Shown in pieces: positions 1-9,493 of a DNA stretch of 45,069 bases. This DNA is from a virus. A program made the translations under genes and the position numbers. Numbering within the stretch: position 1 is the first letter of the stretch; each line of letters begins with the position of its first letter. Location: positions 1-45,069 of IMG/VR virus record IMGVR_UViG_3300027974_002293; one strand, written 5' to 3'. Below the pieces are notes generated by a model that did not search any database, had not been told where the DNA came from, and saw only the letters and a program-made list of their open reading frames with translations.

Positions 1-2375
1 TAGGATTAGGTGACTTAAGCCAACCTAATTCTTCAATATTTGAAATCAATAACTTGTTAAGCTTAGCTAACACTGGGTACCCATATTTTGGTGTGGTAGA
101 AACATCTCCTTTGGGATTTGGTCTAACTTATGACATAACAAATGACCCTTACTACCTTACAATAAATGGCGGTCAAGTAGCATATGATGGAACAATTTTG
201 CAAACTACAACTCAGAAAATTCCATTGCGAAAAGAATGGTCAAAAGACTATTCTAACACCTTTGTTGGTTCAGATGGATATAAATATGGAATAACTATCG
301 GTTTACCATTTGATGAAGTTCAAAAGGCTAAGCAATTTTATTTCACAACTGTTTCTCAAAACACAAATGCTAATTCAACTATTCTATATGTAAACGATAC
401 CCTTGTTGCTCAAAATCTTGGCTTTCCAATTCAAGGAGTTGTTGGCAATACAGTAATTACTTTTTCCGGTGTGAATGAAGATGGAACTGCTCTTATCATA
501 GATCCTTCTTATTATAATGGAAGTGCATTTGGCAAATTAGCTACTGCAGTTTTTGTAAATACGACGATTACTTTTATCTTTCAGCCAAAACTTAAATATA
601 TAACTGGGTTTCCTGTCGAAGAGCCATTAGAATACATTACTGGCTTTAAATATTTTCCACCACTGCCTCAAAGTTGGTTACCTGTTGCAAAAGTGTTGTG
701 TAAAAACCCTGAAAATCCATTGGTAATATCTTCAGGAACAGGTTTCACAAGAACAGCTGTAGATATGCCTACATCAACATCTTCTGACCCTATTTTAGGC
801 ACTGCAGATGACAATAACCTTATTATTCAAAGCTGCAATGATACTTTGAGCATCTTACAAAATTATAAATCAAATGATTATTTAAATATTTTAGTCAATG
901 GGATTTTCAATTATATAAATTTCACCGCAAATAGTAGTGGATTGACTTTAAGGCAATTACTAGCTACACAACCATTTAGACCAAATGAATATTATTCAAA
1001 AGGACTATCAAGCAGTGGATTAGAAAGATTCGAGTTTCCATACAATTTTGCAAAAGCTTATTATCAATCTAGTGGGCAAGATCTCCAGCACACATTTGCT
1101 ATTTTCAGAGGAGAATTGAATACTTATAGTTCAGCAATTGGGAGCACAATAAACTTTAGCGCAGTTGGACTTACAAATACAACCTATAATTGCTCAAACT
1201 ACATTTCATCTTTACATAGTGGAACTCAAATTTATGGCATTTCTGCTGTCTATAATATAACGGGCAATGAATATGTAGAGAGTAGCAATACATATACCAA
1301 TTTAATTTCTTCTAATACTACAACTACTAATTATTTGGTTGAGTTAAACTGGACAGGGACAGCTATTTCTAACGTCTTATTTTATAACGTTTACAAAAAG
1401 CCAAGACTTACAGATGAGCTTTACGAAAGAAAAATTACTAATGTAGATGAAATTCAATATCCGCCATACAATACAATTCCTACATATGCAGACGACACTA
1501 GTTTGTCTTTAGTAAATGGTCTGAACGCATTTTTATTCCAAGCTCCAGAAGATGCATACGTTGGTGGTGTGACTGTCAAACTATTATATGAAGCTGGTAG
1601 TCAAACTAATGGAATAGGAACTACAGGATTGTCAGTTTCAATTTATTCCGCTACTGGTTCAACACCAACATATAACGGAATGCTTTCAAGCCAAGCGACC
1701 TTAAGATATTCAGATATAGTACAAGGCACAAATACTTACACATTGAAATTTGATTCTGGAGTAAACATTACAGAAGATTCATTCTATTATGTTATGATAA
1801 ACAAACCAGAATCTTTCTCTACTGCATTAGGTTCTACTTCTTTATATATTAGAGCTAAAAGTGGTGTAAGTGGAGTCGCTAGAACATCTATAGACAACGC
1901 CGGGTCTTGGACAGGCACAGGTGGTTCACTTTGGTTTGAAGCAAGAGGTTATTTAGATAATGGCAATATTGCTGGAGAAATAGTAAGAAAAGGCGTGACT
2001 CTTACAAATAGAGTATCTTTTGAACCAAGAAGACTTTCAGTATTTGTTCCTCCAGTAGATGATTTGTCAACCTCAGCAATTAGATTGAATGGTTCAGCTA
2101 CAGGAATTGCAACAACTACAGATACCTCAATCAAGAATGATTTAATTGTTTATGTTACTGCTAGAAATGGTGACTTTGGCGAAATAAAAACTTTATCAGC
2201 GACTGTGCCACAAGGTACTTCAAGAAATACAAGATTCAATTTAGGATTGGAAACAGACATATTTGATCATGTTTTAGATGTTTATGTAGTGCCTGGGACA
2301 AATCTCAACAGAGAGAATAACGGCCCAATAATTTGGGATATTTATGACCTTATAACAGTAGAAACTGTTCCATAA
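1..2375 (+). CDS. Phage tail fibre/baseplate-like structural protein, 5' partial
   Basis: The reading frame is open to the left edge: codons from base 3 read in frame into a TTG at 54, so the start lies outside the window and the TTG is not a real start. The visible ~790 residues are rich in Ser, Thr, Asn, Gly and Tyr, typical of beta-rich virion proteins. Around residues 400-480 there is a fibronectin-III-like stretch with Tyr/Asn-rich strands ending in a VYKKP segment. Around 510-640 a jelly-roll-like region follows. I see no signal peptide or catalytic motif. It sits 5 bp before a tail-tube-like gene on the same strand, which supports a tail or baseplate role. The exact role is inferred. 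Confidence 0.6.
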   Translation, partial: GLGDLSQPNSSIFEINNLLSLANTGYPYFGVVETSPLGFGLTYDITNDPYYLTINGGQVAYDGTILQTTTQKIPLRKEWSKDYSNTFVGSDGYKYGITIGLPFDEVQKAKQFYFTTVSQNTNANSTILYVNDTLVAQNLGFPIQGVVGNTVITFSGVNEDGTALIIDPSYYNGSAFGKLATAVFVNTTITFIFQPKLKYITGFPVEEPLEYITGFKYFPPLPQSWLPVAKVLCKNPENPLVISSGTGFTRTAVDMPTSTSSDPILGTADDNNLIIQSCNDTLSILQNYKSNDYLNILVNGIFNYINFTANSSGLTLRQLLATQPFRPNEYYSKGLSSSGLERFEFPYNFAKAYYQSSGQDLQHTFAIFRGELNTYSSAIGSTINFSAVGLTNTTYNCSNYISSLHSGTQIYGISAVYNITGNEYVESSNTYTNLISSNTTTTNYLVELNWTGTAISNVLFYNVYKKPRLTDELYERKITNVDEIQYPPYNTIPTYADDTSLSLVNGLNAFLFQAPEDAYVGGVTVKLLYEAGSQTNGIGTTGLSVSIYSATGSTPTYNGMLSSQATLRYSDIVQGTNTYTLKFDSGVNITEDSFYYVMINKPESFSTALGSTSLYIRAKSGVSGVARTSIDNAGSWTGTGGSLWFEARGYLDNGNIAGEIVRKGVTLTNRVSFEPRRLSVFVPPVDDLSTSAIRLNGSATGIATTTDTSIKNDLIVYVTARNGDFGEIKTLSATVPQGTSRNTRFNLGLETDIFDHVLDVYVVPGTNLNRENNGPIIWDIYDLITVETVP

Positions 2376-2380
2376 TATTT

Positions 2381-3829
2381 ATGAGAAAACAAAACAATAA
2401 TGTCAGAGCTTTTGCCGACGTTACGCTTAGTCCTACTGGTATTGCTACATCAGAATCAGTAGCAACTCAACACGTCTACAAAGAATCCTATGAAAACCTT
2501 CAAAGTTTAATTTCGTTTCCAGCTTACGAAATAGGCTCTTTTGATCTGATAGTCATATCTAAAGATTATGGTGAAGATCCAGATTATAATCTTAATTTTA
2601 ACAACATTGATAAAAATTATATTTTTTCTGTCGAGAACTTTACAATTGGAAAAAACCAAACAATTGGCACTGACAGATTTGCTGGAGAAGGTATCAATCC
2701 TCAAACTTTTTCCATTGGACATATTGATAACACTGTAACTATGAGATTCCCATTTAGAGTTGATTCTTGGGGCTATATGGATTTTTCTTTAGCAGCATTT
2801 TTTGATTACTGTATGCAAGCTAAATATGGTTCTCCTACTTCAGTTTTAGGAAGGTTTTCTTCGACTAATTCAGCAGTAGTTGGCTCAGGCACAACTGTTC
2901 TTTATGTGGACAATGTTGCAGAATTTTTGCCTTTGACATTACCTTTTTCAGCAAACATAAAGAATGACGACACTGAAGCAGCTATAAATGTTCAAGTTAC
3001 TGGTATTTCTAAAGCAAATAAAACATTAACTTTATCATCGGGAGCAGGGTCAACATTCAACAGAGATTCTAGTTACATAGCATCTTATGTAAGAAATTAT
3101 TCAAAAGAATCTACTTTCAATTTGTTTTCAGTGAAACAGGGTCTTTTATTTGGATGTATGGTTGATAAGTTTTCTATAAACTTTACTCCTGGAGAAACAG
3201 TCAATGTTGATATTGAACTTAAAGTTTTAGGAGTAGACAGAAAATATCAAACAAGTATTTACAATCAATTTGAAACTATTGTTCAAAAATACTTACAAAA
3301 AAAACCTAGCTACTTATTGAATGGGTACAGCCTTCAAGTAAGTAAAAACACTCCTGACTATGGTTACTTTGGTTTAGGGACAATAAGTGATAGCAAAGTG
3401 TTTCAGGGTTTTCAAAAAAGCAAATTAGATAGTATCTTCGTAGACAGCATTTCGTTATCAATTGAGAACTCTCTTACACCTGTCTACACTATGAATTCTA
3501 AATCATCATCTTCCGTCAAGAATAAAATGAAGAACTTGTTACCTTTTGCTTACTATAGTGAAGGAAGAAAAATTTCTGGCACACTTACATATACTGGACC
3601 TATGAAACCTTATCTGATGGCAGAATTCTTGAGTGGTCCATCAAGCTTAAATAATGGTGGTATAAGTTTCAATATGGGGCCAGTAAAGCTTGATTTACCA
3701 GAAGTTGTTTGGACTGCTCAATCACAAGAACATAGCGCTGAACAATATCAAAAAAATACAGTAAATTTTCAAGTTGTTACTCAAAATTATAATCAAGATT
3801 ACACTCTTGAATCAACAGGAAATTATTGA
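2381..3829 (+). CDS. Tail tube-like structural protein (482 aa)
   Basis: Starts at an ATG 5 bp after the previous stop. It shows a layout reminiscent of phage tail tube proteins: a segment around residues 255-285 (LFGCMVDKFSINF, then a GETVNVDIELKVLG strand pair) and a later repeat of the idea near 350-410 (SISLSIENSLTPVY, then EGRKISGTLTYTG). Both halves look like all-beta tube domains. The family link rests on these motif patterns only; no search was run. The next-but-one gene (441 aa) shows the same order of motifs. An alternative is a baseplate or tail terminator component. The stop overlaps the next start (TGATG). Confidence 0.5.
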   Translation: MRKQNNNVRAFADVTLSPTGIATSESVATQHVYKESYENLQSLISFPAYEIGSFDLIVISKDYGEDPDYNLNFNNIDKNYIFSVENFTIGKNQTIGTDRFAGEGINPQTFSIGHIDNTVTMRFPFRVDSWGYMDFSLAAFFDYCMQAKYGSPTSVLGRFSSTNSAVVGSGTTVLYVDNVAEFLPLTLPFSANIKNDDTEAAINVQVTGISKANKTLTLSSGAGSTFNRDSSYIASYVRNYSKESTFNLFSVKQGLLFGCMVDKFSINFTPGETVNVDIELKVLGVDRKYQTSIYNQFETIVQKYLQKKPSYLLNGYSLQVSKNTPDYGYFGLGTISDSKVFQGFQKSKLDSIFVDSISLSIENSLTPVYTMNSKSSSSVKNKMKNLLPFAYYSEGRKISGTLTYTGPMKPYLMAEFLSGPSSLNNGGISFNMGPVKLDLPEVVWTAQSQEHSAEQYQKNTVNFQVVTQNYNQDYTLESTGNY

Positions 3830-4239
3830 TGAGTATTTTCGTAGATGCCAGTAAAAGATTCGAATTAAAACTTAAGTGTGACATTATCAAAGATCCAAAT
3901 AATGAAATTATTTGTTACAAAATACATCAAAACGGAGAGACTGATATTTCTTGCGATGTAAAGGCAAGAAGTTTTAGTGAAATGTCACATATTATTGAAG
4001 AATCTACAATTATAAATTCAGTAACAGGTAATCCTTTACTGAGAACTTCTGTCTTGTGCAAGATGATAGTTTACACTTTTTTTTCTAGCATACGAATAAC
4101 TTCAAAAGTATTAATTGATGACGAGTTGAAAGAACAAACAGAAGTGCATTATCCTGATATCAATAATGTTAATTATATAAGATACGAATTAGTCAAAGCT
4201 TTAGCTAAAAAATGGTTGGAGCTTACAGGCGGAAAGTAA
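3829..4239 (+). CDS. Small tail-region protein of unknown function (136 aa)
   Basis: The ATG at 3829 overlaps the previous stop (TGATG); a TTG one codon upstream is less likely. The protein is about 136 aa with no membrane segment or recognisable motif and is predicted mixed alpha/beta. It lies between the two tail-tube-like genes and is translationally coupled to them, so a tail-assembly or tail-completion role is plausible from position alone. I do not recognise the family. Confidence 0.6.
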   Translation: MSIFVDASKRFELKLKCDIIKDPNNEIICYKIHQNGETDISCDVKARSFSEMSHIIEESTIINSVTGNPLLRTSVLCKMIVYTFFSSIRITSKVLIDDELKEQTEVHYPDINNVNYIRYELVKALAKKWLELTGGK

Positions 4240-4240
4240 A

Positions 4241-5566
4241 TTGCCAAACTATGTTTCAAATGTAATTAATAATACTCCAGCAGCTTCACACAATATTTAT
4301 TTATCAGATTTATTGAATAAATTTGATCCATTAGTTAATAATGTTGTTCCAGCTTTTCAAATGAAGTTATCCTATGGTGGGCATAGAGTTAACAAAGCTT
4401 CTAATGGCTCGAGAGCTTACATTTGGGACTTATATAGATTAGGATATTCTGCATCTAATAATAATAGAGAATTTGGTTTTTTTTCAAGATTTCCAATCAT
4501 ATCAGATCCAATGTTCAGTGATCCTGGAAATTTACTTGGAGCTCAAACTAATTACCATCCACTTTATTGTTCTCAATATACTGATAATGCAGGCTCTTCT
4601 ATATACGCACAATTAAAAAACTTTACCAAATTAGGAATTACAAACGTTCCTGTTTTTTCAAATCAAAAATTTACAGCAAATTTATCATTTAGCCCACTTT
4701 TCTCTACTTCAAGAAATGTACAGTATCCCGCTGAAGCTTTAATTTATAAAGCTACAGTAATACCTTTCTATCCTATTATTTGTGCTTCTTCAATTCCAAC
4801 TCACAGAACTTTTGGCCCAGCATTTGTAAGTAGATTTAGCATTAGTGTTGACGGTACTGATTCTCTCGGAGATGTACAAATACAAGTTAGTTTAGTTGGA
4901 GGCAAGTCGATGATTTCTCCAACAAACTTGCCTGCATACAAACCGTTTCAAAATCCAGAATTAAGAACTCCGATGGTCGATTTGTATGGAAACAATTTAC
5001 CTGAAACTAATTTTATTTTGCAAAATATAGGTCTACCCTCATCACCATTTTCGAATTATTATAGACCTACAAACTTATCAGATTGTTTTTTTGATGCTTC
5101 TAGATTTCACTTAAATTATGGTTCTTTTGTAAACTTTGTCCGAAATAGCAAAAATGTAAATTTCAGATTGATAAATATGACTTTAAATGTTGAACAAAAT
5201 ATAAGTTTTGATTTTACTATGCCAGGTGGAGATCTTCTAGGAACAGGATCACCACCAGTTTATTTTGGAGATGTAGTTGGGCCAAGATTTGCTCATTTAG
5301 AAAGCAGAGAAGTAACTGGTTCGATAAAAATTTTCAGCTATGTAAATACAAGTATAATTAACAAAAATACAACCTCATTAGCTATGGCATTTGGTCCAGT
5401 TTATTTTTACACAATAAAAAATGTAGATTGGTCAAATCCAGAAATAAGCATCAATCCTTCTGGTGGATATACTCACGAATACAATTTTATTGCAAGATTT
5501 GGAGAATTTACTACATTTTACAATTCTAATAATAATAGGCAGGTTTCGGAATTTTGGATACAATGA
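4241..5566 (+). CDS. Second tail tube-like structural protein (441 aa)
   Basis: The start is a TTG at 4241 preceded by GGAAAG at 4231-4236; no ATG precedes the conserved N-terminal region. The protein is beta-rich. It repeats the motif order of the 482-aa protein: FVSRFSISVDGTDSLGDVQI followed by a Gly pair near residues 190-220, then a MTLNVEQNISFDF strand near 310 and SREVTGSIKIF near 355. This suggests divergent duplicates. It could be a second tube protein, a tube initiator or a tail terminator. Its stop overlaps the next start (ATGA at 5563). Confidence 0.5.
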   Translation: MPNYVSNVINNTPAASHNIYLSDLLNKFDPLVNNVVPAFQMKLSYGGHRVNKASNGSRAYIWDLYRLGYSASNNNREFGFFSRFPIISDPMFSDPGNLLGAQTNYHPLYCSQYTDNAGSSIYAQLKNFTKLGITNVPVFSNQKFTANLSFSPLFSTSRNVQYPAEALIYKATVIPFYPIICASSIPTHRTFGPAFVSRFSISVDGTDSLGDVQIQVSLVGGKSMISPTNLPAYKPFQNPELRTPMVDLYGNNLPETNFILQNIGLPSSPFSNYYRPTNLSDCFFDASRFHLNYGSFVNFVRNSKNVNFRLINMTLNVEQNISFDFTMPGGDLLGTGSPPVYFGDVVGPRFAHLESREVTGSIKIFSYVNTSIINKNTTSLAMAFGPVYFYTIKNVDWSNPEISINPSGGYTHEYNFIARFGEFTTFYNSNNNRQVSEFWIQ

Positions 5567-6150
5567 AAGAATTTATCGATTTTTATAATACAGTAAAGTC
5601 TAATTACGTGCATATCTTAGAAGTTGATCCTGTAAAATTTATAATCAAAGAAATTACTTGGAAAGATGGCTTACTAATAGATGCCAAGTCTTTTAGAAAA
5701 AAAGATAATATAGTATACCAAAATACAGAGTTTGAAAAAAGAGAAATCTTGAATATAGCTATCTTGGGTGCTTTTGATACTCAGGATAGTAAAATGTACT
5801 ATCCTGAATTTAAAAGTTCATTAATCGATTTATTAGACCACACAATTGTTGAAAAACTTTGGGTCGAGTACCAAAAACATCTTTATCTTTCTGCAGATGA
5901 AGCAAACTTTTACTACATAGCAGCTAAAAAGTATTTCAATCCTAATGATCATGAAACATATCCAGTGCCACCAATAGTAGTTGAAATTGACTATATGCTT
6001 AGAGGCTTGGTATCATTCAGCAAAGAAGAATTTTCAAATCTTAGTATGAAAGAATTTGAAACAATGCAACTTATTTTAGCTACTAAAAATGAATCTAAGC
6101 AAAAGTCTCTTGCTGATATTGATATTGATCTAGAGAAAGAACTTAAGTAA
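5563..6150 (+). CDS. Tail-region protein, possible assembly chaperone (195 aa)
   Basis: The ATG at 5563 forms an ATGA overlap with the previous stop, so it is preferred to a TTG at 5554. The protein is charged and mainly helical in its second half (LWVEYQKHLYLSADEANFYY near residue 105, then a Lys/Glu-rich C-terminus). A soluble helical protein just after tube genes is the usual position of tail assembly chaperones, but this is position-based inference. I see no slippery frameshift site. The 3' end overlaps by 21 bp the 3' end of the convergent glycosyltransferase gene. Confidence 0.5.
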   Translation: MKEFIDFYNTVKSNYVHILEVDPVKFIIKEITWKDGLLIDAKSFRKKDNIVYQNTEFEKREILNIAILGAFDTQDSKMYYPEFKSSLIDLLDHTIVEKLWVEYQKHLYLSADEANFYYIAAKKYFNPNDHETYPVPPIVVEIDYMLRGLVSFSKEEFSNLSMKEFETMQLILATKNESKQKSLADIDIDLEKELK

Positions 6151-6936
6151 ATCAGAACTTTCTTCTTTACGAATTTTATCAGCCACAGGAGTTCTATCCC
6201 ATTGGTGAAAAACGTAATACTCTTCATCATTAGTACTTAGTACTTTCTTGTCATTATATTTGACTTGAACATTGTTTCTCTTGATAGCTTCTCCAGTTGC
6301 GCAAAAATTATCAACGTTTGGATTTGTAATTAATACTTTTGGATTCATAGCATAATATTGAGACAAATACCCCATAACTTGTTGGTCCTGAACTAAATAC
6401 TTAGCTACTCTGTTTGTATTAGAGAAAAGCATCAAACAATGATTTACAAAATGCTCAATTTTTCCAGCAAACATTCCACCACTTAGTACTAAATTATCAA
6501 GATAAGATTCATTGTGTGATCTTAGCAATGGACGATATGAATTTTCCCACATACTATTGCAATCGTTTTCAAGAATTTTCATTCCTTCTGCAACAAGAAA
6601 TAAATTGTATTGCGGTCTTGACATCATAAACTCAAATGGGTCTCTTTGAAAAATAACATCTCTCAAATCTGTATTCATAACATATTCAAATTGGTCTTGT
6701 TTGTCAGATAGCCAATCATAAAATGCCATATATCCAGTATATAAGTTTTCTTCAGTTTCAATAATATAATCAAAGTATTTTTTCAATTTCTCAATATTGT
6801 AAGGGCTAACTGATTTTACAAAAATTGCTTTTTTGAATGACTTAAACTTTGAAATAGACTCTAAAAATAAATCACCATCTCTTGAGTCTAAGCATTTGTC
6901 TCCAAAAGAATAGTTTATAAGTAAATTTTTTTTCAT
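6130..6936 (-). CDS. Putative GT-A type glycosyltransferase (268 aa)
   Basis: The start at 6936 (MKKNLL) makes an ATGA overlap with the upstream gene; a longer start would run well into that gene. The key motif is YVMNTDLRDVIFQRDPF near residues 85-101: a hydrophobic strand ending in an acidic metal and nucleotide-sugar site (D90, D93) followed by the FQ.DPF signature of nucleotide-diphospho-sugar transferases. LSGGMFAG and DQQVMGYL later in the chain resemble acceptor and base-handling segments. It is probably cytoplasmic, with no membrane segment. As the last gene of the leftward operon, it likely transfers the sugar made by its neighbours. Donor and acceptor are unknown. Confidence 0.7.
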   Translation of the reverse strand: MKKNLLINYSFGDKCLDSRDGDLFLESISKFKSFKKAIFVKSVSPYNIEKLKKYFDYIIETEENLYTGYMAFYDWLSDKQDQFEYVMNTDLRDVIFQRDPFEFMMSRPQYNLFLVAEGMKILENDCNSMWENSYRPLLRSHNESYLDNLVLSGGMFAGKIEHFVNHCLMLFSNTNRVAKYLVQDQQVMGYLSQYYAMNPKVLITNPNVDNFCATGEAIKRNNVQVKYNDKKVLSTNDEEYYVFHQWDRTPVADKIRKEESSDLLKFFL

Positions 6937-7766
6937 AAGTTTGTCTCCAATTTGATTTTTTTGTAACACTCTTCTATACCAGAAATGAGTCCTTTGAGGG
7001 ATATATTCATTTTGTGCAAATCATACTTGCCTATATATGAATTCTTAAGCTCAGTGTTATCAAGGTCTATTTCAACTTTATGTTTGTCTAAATTGTTGAT
7101 AATCTGTGCAATATCATATAGGGTGTACTTTTGTTGATAACTGCAATTACAATCTTTTTGAGGATTTTCTGATTCTATGTAATGTTTGATAATTTGCATA
7201 AAATCATCAAAAAACATAAAGTCCATATATCTATTGTCAAAAACACTAATATTTTCATTATTGATATATCTTAAGATGTTGCCTTTAATCATCCGTGTCT
7301 TGAGTTCATTGTAATTGAAGATATTGAATATTCTAATGTTGTAAAACTTATCACAAAAATATCCTGATTTTGCAATTAAGTTTTTGCTAATTCCATATGG
7401 ATCAAGTGGAAGTGAAGATAAATAATTTGAACTTTCATTCATTTGAAAAGCTCTGTCTAATTCAGCTCCAGAACCAAAAGATATATATTTACCATAATGT
7501 TTTTCATTTCTTAGAATATTGAAATGCATAGAAAGATTAGTGTGGACATATTCTGGTAAATCTTCTGATAATCTGCTGCCACCTTTTATCGCAGTGTGAA
7601 ATACTACGTCAAAATATTTATCTTTGAAAAAATTATCAACTTGTTCAGCATTTGTAACTTCTAAATTTTGTCTTGTAGTTAAGGTCAAGTTGTAATCGTT
7701 CTTTAAGTTTTCTGCAATGTTTGAAGCAATATATCCATTAGCCCCTGTAATCAAAATAGATTTCAT
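6933..7766 (-). CDS. NAD-dependent epimerase/dehydratase, extended SDR (277 aa)
   Basis: The ATG at 7766 (MKSILITGANGYIAS) overlaps the upstream TAA by one base; six codons of longer frame are discarded. The N-terminal Rossmann motif GANGYIA binds NAD(P). A Ser/Gly segment (SFGSGAE) and YGISK supply the SDR catalytic Tyr and Lys. GGSRLSEDLPEYVHTNL resembles the region following the cofactor site in GDP-fucose-synthase-like reductases. Expected to epimerise, dehydrate or reduce a nucleotide sugar. It lies between the TPP enzyme and the glycosyltransferase. The substrate cannot be told. Confidence 0.75.
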   Translation of the reverse strand: MKSILITGANGYIASNIAENLKNDYNLTLTTRQNLEVTNAEQVDNFFKDKYFDVVFHTAIKGGSRLSEDLPEYVHTNLSMHFNILRNEKHYGKYISFGSGAELDRAFQMNESSNYLSSLPLDPYGISKNLIAKSGYFCDKFYNIRIFNIFNYNELKTRMIKGNILRYINNENISVFDNRYMDFMFFDDFMQIIKHYIESENPQKDCNCSYQQKYTLYDIAQIINNLDKHKVEIDLDNTELKNSYIGKYDLHKMNISLKGLISGIEECYKKIKLETNL

Positions 7767-9493
7767 TACCAGTTTTCCGACCAAGAAATATTTTCAAGCA
7801 AGCCTGGAATAAAGTTTCCATTTTCATCTAAACGAGCAATTACTTTAGGTTCATGAACTTCGTCAGGATGAGTCATAACTTCACAAATAGCAGGACCGTC
7901 TATTTGAAAAAATTGTTGTAACTTTTCATCTATTTCATCATTGTTATAAACTCTAATGAACGGAAGATTGTATACATCTGCAACTTTTTCATAATCAGGG
8001 AATGTAACTCCACTGTTCCTATCAGCTGCAACTAATCTACCATTGAAGAAAATATTTTGTGTAATCTTCATAGAGAGATATCCGTCGTTGTTAATAAGTA
8101 ATATCTTTAATGGCAAATTATTGTGTCTAACTGTCTGAAGCTCGTGGACATTCAAGTGAAGACTTCCATCACCTTCCATACAAAGAATATTATGGTGTGT
8201 CGCAGCTCCCACAGCACATGGCAATCCATATCCAAGCGGAGCACCACCAGTATTTGTTATTAATCTTTGCCCATCTTTAAGCTTACATACTTGCATAGTT
8301 ACAACATTTGCAGAACCATCACTGGTTACAATATGATAATCGGATGGAATGTGATTGTTGAGTTTTTCAACTAATGCATACACAGAAGCTACGTCTTTCA
8401 TATTCCTGTGTCTGTCTAAAACTACAGGTGCCTTGAAAGTATCGCAATGCTTTAGCCATGAATTAGATGCTGGTGTGATATTTTTTGAATTTAATTCTTT
8501 TAAAAATTCTTTTGCATCAGCAAGAACTTTAATATTTGGGAAAATAGTTGGCTTGTCAAGTTCCGCTGCGTCAATATCTACAACAATTCTTTTTGCATTT
8601 TTAGCAAAGTTTTTAAAATTGTATCCAATTTGTCTTACATACAATCTACTGCCAATAGAAAGCATCAAGTCACATTCATTTAGTAACTTATTTGCACACA
8701 TTTGAGCATGTGTCCCAAATCTTCCATAGTATGATTGGTAAGATTCATTTACTAAATCATTGCCATTTACAGCTGTAATTACTGGTATTTGAGTTTTTTC
8801 TAAGAGAGCGAATAGTTCGTCTACTCCTCCACTCAACCTAATTCCATTACCTAATACAAACAATGGTTTTTGAGCAGAATTAATAGCTTCTACAACCCTG
8901 TCAATCAATTCTGAATCAATCTTCAATGGTTCGGGTATATCAAAACCCTCAAGCTCTTCAGGTTCAATTTGCACAGTTTGTACATCCAAAGGAATATCTA
9001 CCCAAACTGGCCCTGGTCTCCCAGATGTAGCTAAATAACACGCCTTTTCAAGTTCATACCTAATTCTTAAAGGATCGTTGACTTGGACAGCATATTTTGT
9101 CATCGTTTTGACAGTTTCAATAATATTGAATTCTTGGTCACCTAATTGCCTTAAGGGTAAACCTGTAAAATTAGTACTCATAGGTCTATTGACTTGCCCA
9201 CTAAGATTCAACACAGGAATAGAATCTAGCCAGCTGCATAAAGTACCTGTCAGGGCATTTGTGCCTCCAGGGCCAGATGTCAATAAACAAACTCCAAGTT
9301 TGTTGTTCATTCTTGCGTAGCCTTCAGCAGCTAATGCAGAAGCTTGCTCGTGATGGTTTGCAATAAAATTTACACCTTCTGCATTTCCCAAAGAATCAAG
9401 CAAGTGCATACAACCCGCACCACATAATGTAAAAATTGTGTCTACATTATAAGTGTCTCTTAAAAACTTAATTACATAATCAGATAACTTCAT
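7766..9493 (-). CDS. Acetolactate synthase-like TPP-dependent enzyme (575 aa)
   Basis: Full-length three-domain member of the acetolactate synthase/pyruvate decarboxylase family. Visible features: the pyrimidine-domain Glu that activates TPP (E49 in HHEQASALAAEGYAR), the SGPGGTNALTG loop, a central Rossmann-like domain, and the C-terminal TPP-diphosphate motif GDGS...NN (MEGDGSLHLNVHELQ to INNDGYLSM). Such enzymes decarboxylate pyruvate or another 2-keto acid and transfer the C2 unit. In sugar clusters YerE-type homologues add a two-carbon branch to 3,6-dideoxy-4-keto sugars. A 3-deoxysugar PLP enzyme is encoded in the opposite operon, which makes this plausible but unproven. Overlaps the upstream cyclase gene by 14 nt. 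Confidence 0.85.
   Translation of the reverse strand: MKLSDYVIKFLRDTYNVDTIFTLCGAGCMHLLDSLGNAEGVNFIANHHEQASALAAEGYARMNNKLGVCLLTSGPGGTNALTGTLCSWLDSIPVLNLSGQVNRPMSTNFTGLPLRQLGDQEFNIIETVKTMTKYAVQVNDPLRIRYELEKACYLATSGRPGPVWVDIPLDVQTVQIEPEELEGFDIPEPLKIDSELIDRVVEAINSAQKPLFVLGNGIRLSGGVDELFALLEKTQIPVITAVNGNDLVNESYQSYYGRFGTHAQMCANKLLNECDLMLSIGSRLYVRQIGYNFKNFAKNAKRIVVDIDAAELDKPTIFPNIKVLADAKEFLKELNSKNITPASNSWLKHCDTFKAPVVLDRHRNMKDVASVYALVEKLNNHIPSDYHIVTSDGSANVVTMQVCKLKDGQRLITNTGGAPLGYGLPCAVGAATHHNILCMEGDGSLHLNVHELQTVRHNNLPLKILLINNDGYLSMKITQNIFFNGRLVAADRNSGVTFPDYEKVADVYNLPFIRVYNNDEIDEKLQQFFQIDGPAICEVMTHPDEVHEPKVIARLDENGNFIPGLLENISWSENW

Noticed and set aside
54-56. TTG as the start of the first gene
   Set aside because: The frame is open to the window edge without a stop and no ribosome-binding site precedes the TTG, so the gene is truncated by the window.
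5563-6150. Programmed frameshift as in G/GT tail chaperones
   Set aside because: No slippery heptamer or extended second frame follows before the gene ends in the convergent glycosyltransferase.
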